In this document: positions 1 to 8,265 of the stretch, in pieces
How the letters are laid out: each line of letters begins with the position of its first letter
How positions within the stretch are numbered: the first letter of the stretch is position 1
Assembly (NCBI GenBank): GCA_013299115.1
Contig: JAAFKA010000018.1
Coordinates: 1-64,000, forward strand
Reading direction: 5' to 3'
Length of the DNA stretch: 64,000 nucleotides
From: Cytophagales bacterium
GTDB lineage: Bacteria; Bacteroidota; Bacteroidia; Cytophagales; Thermoflexibacteraceae
The notes under the pieces: generated by a model
What the model was told of the DNA's origin: nothing
The model's database searches: none
The model's input: the letters and a program-made list of their open reading frames with translations, nothing else
Made by a program: the position numbers and the translations under genes

Positions 1-1
1 A

Positions 2-187
2 AAAGCTGGCTTAGTGAAAATCTCTGTAACAGACGTGGTGGGCAAAGAGGTGTACCAATTCACTGAAACAGCTACCGCAGGTGCTTACGAACACAAATTG
101 CATTTGCAGCACGTAGCCGCAGGGGTCTATGTTATCAGCCTAAGCACTGATGGCAAAACGGCTACGAAGAAAACGGTGAAACAGTAA
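2..187 (+). CDS. C-terminal end of a T9SS-secreted protein (type A sorting domain), partial
   Basis: Only the last 61 residues are inside the window; the gene begins to the left. The visible part reads as a compact beta-sandwich typical of the type A sorting domain: a VTDVVGKEVYQF strand-turn, a short variable middle, then GVYVISLSTDGKTATKK and a basic end before TAA. The family signal (GxYxVxL...G...xKxxV/I near the C terminus) directs cargo through the outer membrane by the type IX secretion system, where it is normally cleaved. The catalytic or adhesive part of the protein is not visible, so its function is unknown. A hairpin terminator follows about 55 nt downstream. Confidence 0.85.
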   Translation, partial: KAGLVKISVTDVVGKEVYQFTETATAGAYEHKLHLQHVAAGVYVISLSTDGKTATKKTVKQ

Positions 188-240
188 AAACAGTTATCAG
201 TAACTCTATTAAATATTTTTCTAAAAAGTTAACAAACAAA

Positions 241-273
241 AACCGAAAAACTTTTAAAGTCTTTCGGTTTTTT
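241..273 (+). terminator. Rho-independent terminator of the T9SS cargo gene
   Basis: The arms AACCGAAAAACTTT and AAAGTCTTTCGGTT pair over about 14 positions with one mismatch and a very tight loop, followed directly by a run of six T. It sits 53 nt after the stop codon of the cargo gene. Confidence 0.8.
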
Positions 274-278
274 AACTA

Positions 279-305
279 TTGGCAGGGTCTATCGACCACT
301 GCCAA
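279..305. repeat. REP-like palindrome R1, copy A
   Basis: A 27 nt palindrome beginning TTGGCAGGGTC and ending GACCACTGCCAA. It is the same family as three copies at 5558-5669 and one at 19977-20013 (core TTGGCAATGGTCGCAGACC). It lies between the terminator of the cargo gene and the end of clpC, which converge here. Confidence 0.7.
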
Positions 306-324
306 AGTTAAGAATATAAAACCA

Positions 325-2853
325 CTAATTTGTTTGCATCATTTCCTTGCGGACACTCAAAGTCAATTCATCGCCTTCGCCTTTGTAGTCTGCCAAAATG
401 GTATCTCCTTCGGCTACCTCACCTTTTAGCAACTCTTCAGCTATGGGGTCTTCCAAGAACTTTTGAATAGCCCTGTTCAGAGGTCTTGCACCATATTGGG
501 CATCATAACCTCTTTCTGCAATGAAATCTTTTGCTTTTTCGGTTAGCTCTATTTGGTAGCCCAAACTTGTAATTCGAGCAAACAATTTACCTAACGAAAT
601 ATCTATGATTTGGTGAATATGCTCTCTTTCCAAAGAATTAAACACAATCACATCATCAAGACGGTTCAAAAATTCGGGTGAAAAAGCCTTGCGAAGTGCA
701 TTTTGAATGGTGGACTTCATCATATCGGCTTGATTTTCAGATTTGTTTTTGGTAGCAAAACCAATGCCTGTACCAAAATCTTTCAAATCACGCACCCCAA
801 TATTGGAAGTCATAATGATAATGGTATTTCTGAAATCTACCCTGCGACCCAGCCCATCAGTCAAAATACCATCGTCAAGCACTTGCAACAAAATGTTGAA
901 CACATCGGGGTGTGCTTTTTCTATTTCGTCCAGCAAGACCACGCTGTAAGGTTTGCGGCGAATTTTTTCGGTTAGTTGTCCACCTTCCTCATAGCCTACA
1001 TAACCTGGAGGGGCGCCGACTAATCTGGATACCGAAAACTTCTCCATATATTCACTCATGTCTATCCGCACCAAAGCATCTTCCTTGTCGAAGAGATAAG
1101 TAGCCAAGACTTTAGCCAATTCGGTTTTACCTACGCCAGTCGGACCTAAGAACACAAAAGAGCCAATAGGTTTTTTGGGGTCTTTTAATCCTACTCTTGT
1201 CCGTTGAATAGCTTTTACCAATTTTTTGATAGCCTCCTCTTGTCCTATCACTTTGCCTTGCAAGGCTTTGTTCATGTTTAGCAATTTTGCACCTTCTTTT
1301 TGGGCTACTTTGCTCACAGGAATACCTGTCATCATGGCTATCACTTCGGCTATGTGTTCCTCCGTTACAGGATAGGTCATTTTGCGAGTTTCCTCCTCCC
1401 AACGGCGTTTGGCTGCCTCCAACTGCTCTCCTAATTTCTTTTCCTTATCACGCAATTTGGCAGCTTCTTCGTACTGTTGGCGTTTCACTACCTCCGATTT
1501 TTGCTCTTTTACGCCTTCTATCTGTTGCTCATATTGCAAAATGTCCGATGGCACTTTTATGTTGTTAATGTGTACCCTTGCCCCTGCCTCGTCTAATACG
1601 TCTATGGCTTTATCGGGCAAAAACTTGTCGGTAATATAACGGTCAGACATCTTGACACAAGCCACAATAGCTGCCTCGTCATAGCTTACGTGGTGGTGGT
1701 CTTCGTATTTGTTTTTGATATTTTTCAATATCTCAATGGTTTCCTCTGGCGAAGTAGCCTCTACCATTACAATTTGGAAACGGCGAGCCAAAGCCCCGTC
1801 TTTCTCTATGTATTGGCGGTATTCGTCTAAGGTCGTAGCCCCTATACATTGAATGTCGCCACGCGCCAATGCAGGTTTGAAAATATTGGAGGCATCGAGA
1901 GAACCCGAAGCACCGCCCGCACCTACAATGGTGTGTAGTTCGTCTATAAAGAGAATGATGTCGGGAGATTTTTCCAACTCATTCATTACGGCTTTCATTC
2001 TTTCCTCAAATTGCCCTCTGTATTTGGTGCCAGCCACCAAAGAAGCCAAATCTAAGGTTACAACTCTTTTGCCAAACAGCACCCTCGACACTTTCTTTTG
2101 TACGATACGCAAAGCCAATCCTTCGGCTATGGCAGTTTTGCCTACACCAGGTTCACCTATCAACACAGGATTATTTTTCTTGCGTCTGCTCAAAATTTGG
2201 GCTACCCTTTCTATCTCTTTTTCGCGACCAATGATAGGGTCTAACTTGCCATCTTCTGCCATTTTGGTCAAATCTCTACCAAAATTGTCTAAAACAGGAG
2301 TCCGAGATTTTTCGGATTTGTTACCTTCACGACTACTATTGCCAAACATACGGGCTTCGTCATCGTCATCATCTGCCATAGGAGCTTCTGCCCTGATGGT
2401 CAGTGGATTTCGCATCATATATTCTAAGAGTTCTTTTGCCACTTCGTAAGAAATTTCGAATTTTTCTAAAATTTGATTGCCCAAATTGTCTTCATGACGC
2501 AAAATAGAGAGCAACAAATGTTCACTTTCTATGGTGGCAGTCTTAAATATTTTGGCTTCTAAATAGGTGCTTTTCAATACCCTTTCTGCTTGTTTGGTCA
2601 GTGGAATATTGGCTTCTAAACTTGTGGTTTTGAAAGTAGCCGTACCTTGTGTAGTCCGTTCTATTGTTTCTTTGAGGTCGTCTAAGGGTACACCCATACG
2701 CGAAAGCATTTGCAATGAGGTACATTCACCTTCTTTAATCATACCTAACAAAAGATGTTCTGTTCCTACATAGTCATGCCCCAGCCGTATAGCCTCCTCG
2801 CGGCTCAATGAAATAATATCTTTGACTTTATTTGAAAATTTTGCTTGTTCCAT
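325..2853 (-). CDS. clpC: ClpC-type AAA+ unfoldase (ATP-dependent Clp protease ATP-binding subunit)
   Basis: An 842-residue class I Clp/Hsp100 ATPase that unfolds proteins and threads them into ClpP. The order of parts is typical for ClpC: two N-terminal Clp repeats (starting KFSNKVKDIISLSREEA), first AAA+ module with Walker A GEPGVGKT, a short UVR-like coiled middle domain (YEEAAKLRDKEKKL), second AAA+ module with Walker A GPTGVGKT and a C-terminal D2-small domain. GTGIGFATK carries an IGF tripeptide, the known ClpP-docking loop, so it should work with ClpP rather than as a ClpB disaggregase. An acidic DDDDDE stretch links the N-domain to D1. The open frame extends 45 residues further upstream, but that part is hydrophobic and unlike the family; the ATG at 2853 gives the normal MEQAKFS start. 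No clpP or mcsA/mcsB gene is in the window. Confidence 0.95.
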   Translation of the reverse strand: MEQAKFSNKVKDIISLSREEAIRLGHDYVGTEHLLLGMIKEGECTSLQMLSRMGVPLDDLKETIERTTQGTATFKTTSLEANIPLTKQAERVLKSTYLEAKIFKTATIESEHLLLSILRHEDNLGNQILEKFEISYEVAKELLEYMMRNPLTIRAEAPMADDDDDEARMFGNSSREGNKSEKSRTPVLDNFGRDLTKMAEDGKLDPIIGREKEIERVAQILSRRKKNNPVLIGEPGVGKTAIAEGLALRIVQKKVSRVLFGKRVVTLDLASLVAGTKYRGQFEERMKAVMNELEKSPDIILFIDELHTIVGAGGASGSLDASNIFKPALARGDIQCIGATTLDEYRQYIEKDGALARRFQIVMVEATSPEETIEILKNIKNKYEDHHHVSYDEAAIVACVKMSDRYITDKFLPDKAIDVLDEAGARVHINNIKVPSDILQYEQQIEGVKEQKSEVVKRQQYEEAAKLRDKEKKLGEQLEAAKRRWEEETRKMTYPVTEEHIAEVIAMMTGIPVSKVAQKEGAKLLNMNKALQGKVIGQEEAIKKLVKAIQRTRVGLKDPKKPIGSFVFLGPTGVGKTELAKVLATYLFDKEDALVRIDMSEYMEKFSVSRLVGAPPGYVGYEEGGQLTEKIRRKPYSVVLLDEIEKAHPDVFNILLQVLDDGILTDGLGRRVDFRNTIIIMTSNIGVRDLKDFGTGIGFATKNKSENQADMMKSTIQNALRKAFSPEFLNRLDDVIVFNSLEREHIHQIIDISLGKLFARITSLGYQIELTEKAKDFIAERGYDAQYGARPLNRAIQKFLEDPIAEELLKGEVAEGDTILADYKGEGDELTLSVRKEMMQTN

Positions 2854-3118
2854 AGCCAATCTTAGCTTGTTAAGGTTTTGTATGTAAAGATAAGGATTGC
2901 AACTAAAAATCCTAATTCTTTTAGAATTTTTATAATAAATTCTTGTAAAAAATATAGTCAAAAGTATTTCCAAATTGTATGTAGCCACAAATAATTGTCA
3001 AAATGGCAGGAAATAAGGTTTTGTGGCAATTACTATGCAAAAATGGCATACAAGTTTACTGTGTCGCACCTACTAAAATAAATTCAAAGACAATGTTAAT
3101 TTTAATGTGGAAAACCTA

Positions 3119-3126
3119 TATTTTTG
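3119..3126 (+). promoter_or_regulatory. Candidate -7 box (TATTTTTG) of the DinB-fold gene
   Basis: Matches the Bacteroidota TAnnTTTG -7 consensus exactly and lies 18 nt before the ATG at 3145. No good TTTG -33 element is seen 19-20 nt upstream, so the call rests on one box. Confidence 0.45.
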
Positions 3127-3144
3127 TAGAATAAACGAACTAAA

Positions 3145-3657
3145 ATGGAAACTACCAATTTATTAGCTGCACTCAAAGCTACAGAGCAAGCTTTTTTTGC
3201 CGAACTACAAAACTGCACAGAAGAACAGGTTAAACAGAAACTAGATGAAAAAACATGGTCTTTGTTGGAGTGTGCTGAGCATATTTTTATTGTGGAAGTG
3301 GGTTTAGTACGTATGTTGCGTGCAGAGGCAGCTCCCACCGCACCCGAAGGCACAGCCAGCACTATCAACAGAGAAAAGTTAGATAAAATTCTCCAAAATA
3401 GACAAACCCCAATACCAGCACCTGATACAGTAGCCCCCAAAGGCAGATTTGCCACGTTGGCAGATTTGTTAAAAGCCTTTCAGAAAACTCGCAATGAGAT
3501 GTATCAACTCATAGAAGCAAGTAATTTAGTTGATGGTGTGCTTGTTAAACACCCTATGTTAGGTGATATGACCAAAGCAGATTGGGTTTATTTTATACCA
3601 CGTCATACGGCAAGGCATATAGAGCAATTGAAAGAGATTAAGCAAAAAATAGAATAA
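3145..3657 (+). CDS. DinB-like four-helix bundle protein
   Basis: 170 residues, all-helical, resembling the DinB_2/YfiT-like superfamily. These small metal-binding proteins are often thiol transferases or stress-induced proteins of unknown substrate. The family's three-histidine metal site is present: His46 in WSLLECAEHI and the pair His154/His158 in PRHTARHIEQL near the C terminus. There is no signal peptide, so it is cytoplasmic. It is transcribed alone, away from clpC and convergent with the membrane-protein operon that ends 14 nt after it. Substrate cannot be inferred. Confidence 0.75.
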   Translation: METTNLLAALKATEQAFFAELQNCTEEQVKQKLDEKTWSLLECAEHIFIVEVGLVRMLRAEAAPTAPEGTASTINREKLDKILQNRQTPIPAPDTVAPKGRFATLADLLKAFQKTRNEMYQLIEASNLVDGVLVKHPMLGDMTKADWVYFIPRHTARHIEQLKEIKQKIE

Positions 3658-3671
3658 TTTGGCAGCATAAG

Positions 3672-5855
3672 TTACTCATACAAAACAACAAACTGTTCCC
3701 CACTTTTTTCGTCTGCTATTGTCATTTTGCTATTTTTTTGGATAAACTTTTGCAATTCTGGTCGTATCATAGCCTGTTTGGAAAGTACCAAAAAACCAAG
3801 TTGGTAGTGCAGAATACAGTCCACTTGGCTCTGCCCTATGCTTACGAATTGCTGGTTGCGTTTTTGCTTTGCCACAAATTGATAAAATTCACTGTTAGCT
3901 AAACTACGTGATTCAAATAATTGATGTATAGGTTGTGGACTTGTTGGTATGTCAAAAATTTCTATATTAATCACCGTATAAAATTGTGGTAGAACTGCTA
4001 AGTAGGTAGCTGGCACATTGTATCTGCTTCCTTTTGAATATAAATTGTGTGGATAAAACTCTTTGCCATATAAAAAAGCCCCAAATTGTTGTCTTTGTGT
4101 GGGTGGTGCAGGCAGTTGGCTTATTTTTTCTAAATAGGTGGTGCTATATAATTCTTCTTCTTTAATTTGACTGTATTTTACCAAAATAGAAAAATAAAAT
4201 TGGTAAACTACTAACAATCCAAAAATAAAAGTAAGACTTCTGGTAAATTTTTTTTGCAAAAAACCAACTAAGAAAAAATGTGCTAAGGCAAGGTTTAAAA
4301 AAGGCACTAAGACATTTGTGAGGAGTTGATGAGAATCAGGGTGAAGTTGCAAGAGCCACATAGCAGCAGTTCCCAATAAAGTTATACAAAATAGAATAGT
4401 TAAAAAGGGGCTAAAATTTAGTTGCCACCAGTCCCTGTGAGGTTGTAAACTATACTCTCCAAGTTTAAAAAACTTGTAAAGCATAGAGAAGTTGGTAAGT
4501 ATAATGTTTTCTCCTCTCCTCTGCATTTGCAACAGTACAGCCAACAACACAAATGGCAAATAAAGTAAGGCTATTTTGCCCAAATAGAGTCCAAAAACTA
4601 TAAATATTCCTTTTCCTAAAAACCACAAGGCTTGCCCCCACGAAAATTGCCGAAAAGCATAGACAGGCAATACTTCATTGAAAGAAAAAATAGCAGTTTG
4701 CTGTATTCCCAAAATCCAATAAAAAATGACTATTGCAATTATTAATAAAAACATTGTGATAGCAAATGGTAGGAAAATCTTTACTTTTCGCCTACAATAC
4801 CCTTTGTCTATGATGTGCCAAAACATATAGGCTACTCCTATACCTAACACACCGACCAAGGTAGTAATGGAAATTAACGGAATTGCGAACAGAGCCAAAA
4901 ATGCTATATAATATTTTCTTTGTTTCCACAATAAAAATGTAGCTATCAAAAAAGGTTCTACCAAGCCGAAGGTAAGCAAGGTATTGTTGTGCAGGTATTC
5001 TGTCCCTTTCAGAAAAGGAACTACTTGATAAGCAGGAAAATAACAACCACCAACTAAGAGTAAAGTCAAACAAAACAAACCTCTTGCCCAAAGAGTCGGC
5101 ACAACGCCACAAGGGTTTAAAACACTTGTGGCGTTAAAGCTGAAACTTGCTAAATTTTTGAAACTTAGCAAGTTGGTTGTTCTATAATTCCTAACTTGTG
5201 CATATTCACAAACAGCCATTGCCCCACACCAAATAGTGAGATAAAACAAGGGATAGGTTACTAACCAATAACTTGTAAGTGGCTGAAAACCAAATAGTTT
5301 TGAAAAAAAAGCAGCCAACCAAAATTCGTAAAAGTGATAAGGTGAACAACCATGAAATTGAGCTTCGAAGTAATTAGCAGAAAGACAATGGTAGTTTTCT
5401 TGCCCTGTCAAAAGTAGCATTTCTACATAACGACTATAAGCAGCCAAATCTTTGGATGGTAGCCAATAAGCAAAATTTACGTCTTCACCCCAACGAAAAA
5501 CCATAGCGGCATTGGCAAGCCAAAACAAAAAAATGACGAAAACAAGAAACAATACGTTTGTTAAGGTCTGTGACCATTTCCAATGTATAGGAGCTAATAT
5601 ATTGGCAATGGTCGCAGACCTTGACAATCGTATATGGGCTACGTTGGCAATGGTCGCAGACCTTGACAATCGTATAGCCGATTTCTTTTTATTTTTTTTC
5701 ACTACTTGATTGCCAACCCAAAGCAAGAGTAAAAGCAAATTCAGGCTTAATACGGTCTTGCCTTGTGTTTGCCACAAAGCAAAGGCAGTAGCACTAAACA
5801 AAGAGCCTAACCAAAGAAGAAAAAAGAGATGGGTAAAAAAACGAGGAAGAAACAT
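3672..5855 (-). CDS. Large polytopic membrane protein with GT-C-like topology
   Basis: 727 residues, with roughly a dozen hydrophobic segments followed by a soluble C-terminal domain of about 150 residues. No family motif is certain. The arrangement and the aromatic-rich loop containing PYHFYEFWLAAFF recall GT-C membrane glycosyltransferases, but this is inference. The ATG at 5855 lies one base after the TGA of the upstream sulfatase-like gene (TGA-T-ATG), which suggests coupled translation; upstream in-frame ATGs at 5876 and 5891 would give a 20-35 nt overlap instead. Residues near 57-90 are encoded by three copies of an inserted palindromic repeat, producing the repeated peptide IRLSRSATIAN twice. 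Homologues probably lack that part. Confidence 0.7.
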   Translation of the reverse strand: MFLPRFFTHLFFLLWLGSLFSATAFALWQTQGKTVLSLNLLLLLLWVGNQVVKKNKKKSAIRLSRSATIANVAHIRLSRSATIANILAPIHWKWSQTLTNVLFLVFVIFLFWLANAAMVFRWGEDVNFAYWLPSKDLAAYSRYVEMLLLTGQENYHCLSANYFEAQFHGCSPYHFYEFWLAAFFSKLFGFQPLTSYWLVTYPLFYLTIWCGAMAVCEYAQVRNYRTTNLLSFKNLASFSFNATSVLNPCGVVPTLWARGLFCLTLLLVGGCYFPAYQVVPFLKGTEYLHNNTLLTFGLVEPFLIATFLLWKQRKYYIAFLALFAIPLISITTLVGVLGIGVAYMFWHIIDKGYCRRKVKIFLPFAITMFLLIIAIVIFYWILGIQQTAIFSFNEVLPVYAFRQFSWGQALWFLGKGIFIVFGLYLGKIALLYLPFVLLAVLLQMQRRGENIILTNFSMLYKFFKLGEYSLQPHRDWWQLNFSPFLTILFCITLLGTAAMWLLQLHPDSHQLLTNVLVPFLNLALAHFFLVGFLQKKFTRSLTFIFGLLVVYQFYFSILVKYSQIKEEELYSTTYLEKISQLPAPPTQRQQFGAFLYGKEFYPHNLYSKGSRYNVPATYLAVLPQFYTVINIEIFDIPTSPQPIHQLFESRSLANSEFYQFVAKQKRNQQFVSIGQSQVDCILHYQLGFLVLSKQAMIRPELQKFIQKNSKMTIADEKSGEQFVVLYE
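5558..5669. repeat. Three REP-like R1 palindromes inside a coding region
   Basis: Copies at 5558-5583 (inverted, more degenerate), 5602-5627 and 5644-5669. The last two share TTGGCAATGGTCGCAGACC followed by TTGACAATCGTATA and are spaced 42 nt apart, exactly 14 codons. All three keep the frame of the membrane-protein gene open. The same family occurs at 279-305 and 19977-20013. Confidence 0.85.
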
Positions 5856-5856
5856 A

Positions 5857-7353
5857 TCACTTATAAGGAATATCATCAGGCAAAACAACAATAGTATCTG
5901 GTAAATAACTAATTTTTTTGTCTAAGGCGTTGTTTATCACTGCCTTAAACAAATTGACCGAAGACAAACTATCGTGCAAATTTTCATATTTTTGATTTGG
6001 AAAATAAAATAATGTGGTTGTGGAGTAACTCTCCTTGAGTCTTTCTTTATCTTTCCAAAGCCTTGCCCCATGGTCACCTGTGATGAGTACAATAGCAGGA
6101 CGGTTGCTATGTTTTTCAATAGAACTTATTAAATCTAATAAGACAGTGTTGAGATATTTTATTTGGTCTAAATAAAGTACTTGATACTGTTCTATTGTAT
6201 TGTCTTTGTAACATTCCGTTGTTAAACCGCCATTAGCTGTAAATATAAAAGGGTAATGTGATATGAAAAGATGTAAATAAATCAATTTTGGTTTAGCTGT
6301 TGGTATGCTAATCTGTTCTTTAAACTTGTTTAAGACTCTAAACGACATATTTTTATGCATTTCGATAGAAACCATTTTTTCGCCTTTATGAAATAGAGAA
6401 CTGAGTGCAAATTTCAAAAAAGTTTTGTCTAAATAATGAAGATACGAATGTTCAAAAGCTATATCAAACTTCAAAGTCCAAGTGTTGCTATATAAATTAT
6501 CTGTTTTTCTATTAAACACAAAAGGTGAGATAGCTGTTGTCTCATAGCCATTTTGTTCTAAATAATTTCCAAACGCATTGTGATTGATTGTTTGATTACA
6601 AAATTCCAAATCCTTTTCTTCAAAATATTCAGGCAAATACTGCCCGTTGAGCAAAGCAGCCAACGTCCGTTTTGTATAAAAATAATTTGATTTAGCATTT
6701 TTAACCACATAATAATCATGTTTTTGCACAGAGTCAAGAAAGGGCTGGTTATCATAGCCCCAATACTTTTTTAAATTGTTGCTATTGGTGTAACCATCTG
6801 TTAAAATAAAATAAATATTGGGTAACGAATCTGTTACGACTGTCTGGCTTTTGTTAGGTAATATTGAATTGCCAATTTTGGTAAGTCTATCAGCATGATA
6901 ACTATGCTGAATAATTGCAAGAATTTCTATCAGGCAAAAGCCAAATAAAACACAATTCAGATATAAATTTAGCGTAAAAAGCTTTTTTCTATAGGTGTTG
7001 AAAATCAAAATAGAGAATAACACTGCAAAAATAAGTATAAAATACACTATGCGGGCGTGGGCTAACCAAGAGGGTATGATTTCAACTACTGTTGCTTGTA
7101 GATTATCTCCAAAAAATATGAACCCAAATAAAAAGGTAAGCCACAAACCCAACGAATATTTATGTGTGGCGGGGGAAAAATATAAAAATAGTAGAATAGG
7201 GCATATAAAAGTCAGGGCAATGAGCAAAGAACTCAAAAAGTAGCTTGGAATAGCCACAAAATTTAACTTCTGCTCTGTCAAAACAAAAAGGAGGACAACA
7301 AAATAAGGGTGTAAAATATATTTTTCTCGCAATTTTGCTATCAATACATGCAT
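5857..7353 (-). CDS. Membrane-anchored sulfatase/phosphatase-fold protein
   Basis: 498 residues. About five N-terminal membrane helices (to about residue 150) are followed by an extracytoplasmic domain of the alkaline phosphatase/sulfatase superfamily. The metal-site signatures are visible: IYFILTDGYTN, with the first metal Asp and a Thr in the nucleophile region, and IVLITGDHGARLWKD (GDHG) near residue 430. This layout resembles LtaS/EptA-type phosphoglycerol or phosphoethanolamine transferases, but the substrate is unknown. The gene is followed without gap by the polytopic membrane protein, so the two probably act together in modifying a surface polymer or lipid. Confidence 0.75.
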   Translation of the reverse strand: MHVLIAKLREKYILHPYFVVLLFVLTEQKLNFVAIPSYFLSSLLIALTFICPILLFLYFSPATHKYSLGLWLTFLFGFIFFGDNLQATVVEIIPSWLAHARIVYFILIFAVLFSILIFNTYRKKLFTLNLYLNCVLFGFCLIEILAIIQHSYHADRLTKIGNSILPNKSQTVVTDSLPNIYFILTDGYTNSNNLKKYWGYDNQPFLDSVQKHDYYVVKNAKSNYFYTKRTLAALLNGQYLPEYFEEKDLEFCNQTINHNAFGNYLEQNGYETTAISPFVFNRKTDNLYSNTWTLKFDIAFEHSYLHYLDKTFLKFALSSLFHKGEKMVSIEMHKNMSFRVLNKFKEQISIPTAKPKLIYLHLFISHYPFIFTANGGLTTECYKDNTIEQYQVLYLDQIKYLNTVLLDLISSIEKHSNRPAIVLITGDHGARLWKDKERLKESYSTTTLFYFPNQKYENLHDSLSSVNLFKAVINNALDKKISYLPDTIVVLPDDIPYK

Positions 7354-7388
7354 AGTAAATAGATATGAAATAAGAGGTTTGAAATATA

Positions 7389-7648
7389 GGTTATTACGAT
7401 AAATTATGATGCAAATTTAGGATTTCTGGAATAGTTACGTAAATTGTGTAAAGCTGCGGCTACATACGCCACAGTGTATCTCTTACTAATTCGCCTTTAA
7501 TTCTAATCGTATCCCTGACAATTCTTAGGGTTTGAAAAGTTCCTTCTAGACTGGTCAAAGCCAAAAAACGACTCTCATTTTGATAAATAATGGCGAAAGT
7601 TTGCATAAAAGAAAAATTTTGGCAAGGTAGATAAATTATCGTAATAAA
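7389..7648. repeat. Segment bounded by inverted TTATTACGATAA ends
   Basis: TTATTACGATAAATT at the left and its inverted counterpart AAATTATCGTAATAA at the right enclose about 230 bases. The same end sequence, preceded by AGAGG, bounds a second shorter segment at 28835-28935. No transposase is inside. The right end lies immediately next to the relic methylase, so the insertion may have truncated it. Confidence 0.5.
7460..7606 (-). CDS. Small hypothetical protein (48 aa)
   Basis: A 48-residue frame starting MQTFAIIYQNESRFLALTS and ending RDTLWRM before TAG, inside the segment bounded by TTATTACGATAA ends. The composition looks protein-like, with alternating hydrophobic and charged residues, but no family is recognised. 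It could be a short gene carried by the repeat or the remains of a longer one. Confidence 0.3.
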   Translation of the reverse strand: MQTFAIIYQNESRFLALTSLEGTFQTLRIVRDTIRIKGELVRDTLWRM

Positions 7649-7650
7649 CT

Positions 7651-8265
7651 CTATTGTAAGGTTTCTTTTTCTTTGCTCAACTCAAAAATACAAACCTCCA
7701 ACTTTACATCTTGCCATACTTTACCACAATCTACCAATGAATAAAGAGTAGCTAAGGTAAATTCTCTAATTCGTTCATAATTAGAGGCGGCGGATTACCC
7801 ATCACCACATCAAAGCCCACAAAATCTCCTTCCTCGTTTAAAACTGCAGGAAACTCAAGCCGCCATTCAAAGGCATTTTCAAAAATTCGGTTTGCCTTCA
7901 TTTCCTCTATTGCTGCCACTGCCTCCTCGTCTATATCTACACCAAAAATATGACGAACTAAAATTGCTTTTCTTTCTACCAAAGTCAAAAGTTCATTTCC
8001 TTTGTGTTGTTGATAAACTTCCAATAAAAACCTATATATTGCTACCAAAAAGCAACCTCCTCCGCAAGCTGGGTCTATAATCGTAAGTTGTTGAATTTCC
8101 TCCCAAGTTTTGCCTTCCATTGCTTTTTTCAACGTAGTTGCTACCATGTACTTCACCACGTAATCAGGTGTATAAAAAGCACCCAACTGTTTGCGATAGT
8201 GTGGGTTTGAAGCCAACACCTGCTCATACAACCCAATTGCATTGTTCAGGCTTATTTTGTTCCAT
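7651..8265 (-). pseudogene. Remnant of a second Eco57I/PglX-type DNA methyltransferase
   Basis: The frame reads from about NKISLNNAIGLYEQVLASN through GAFYTPDYVVKYMV to methylase motif I (DPACGGGCFLV), GVDIDEEAV and FVGFDVVMGNPP, then goes out of frame and stops at 7752. In the next frame the segment 7651-7790 continues as ERIREFTLATLYSLVDCGKV, then WQDVKLEVCIFELSK, which looks like a C-terminal piece of the same family. So the gene lacks its N terminus, the region after NPPY and its C terminus. FEWRLEFPAVLNEEGDFVGFD closely matches the intact RM gene directly upstream (FEWRFEFPEVLDDEGDFVGFD), so it is a decayed paralogue. The longest open part (7752-8231) would start at a TTG. Confidence 0.75.

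Noticed and set aside
1853-2449. 198-codon frame on the plus strand
   Set aside because: Lies fully antisense to clpC motifs; its sequence is the mirror of a conserved AAA+ gene, with no own domain.
5602-5669. Two spaced identical repeats considered as a mini CRISPR array
   Set aside because: The spacing is 42 nt with only about 16 nt between copies, the repeats are palindromic and lie in a coding frame, and no cas gene is near.
8227-8231. The relic methylase as a short intact gene starting at TTG
   Set aside because: The frame runs on upstream with conserved family residues and overlaps the RM gene end, so the TTG is not a real start.
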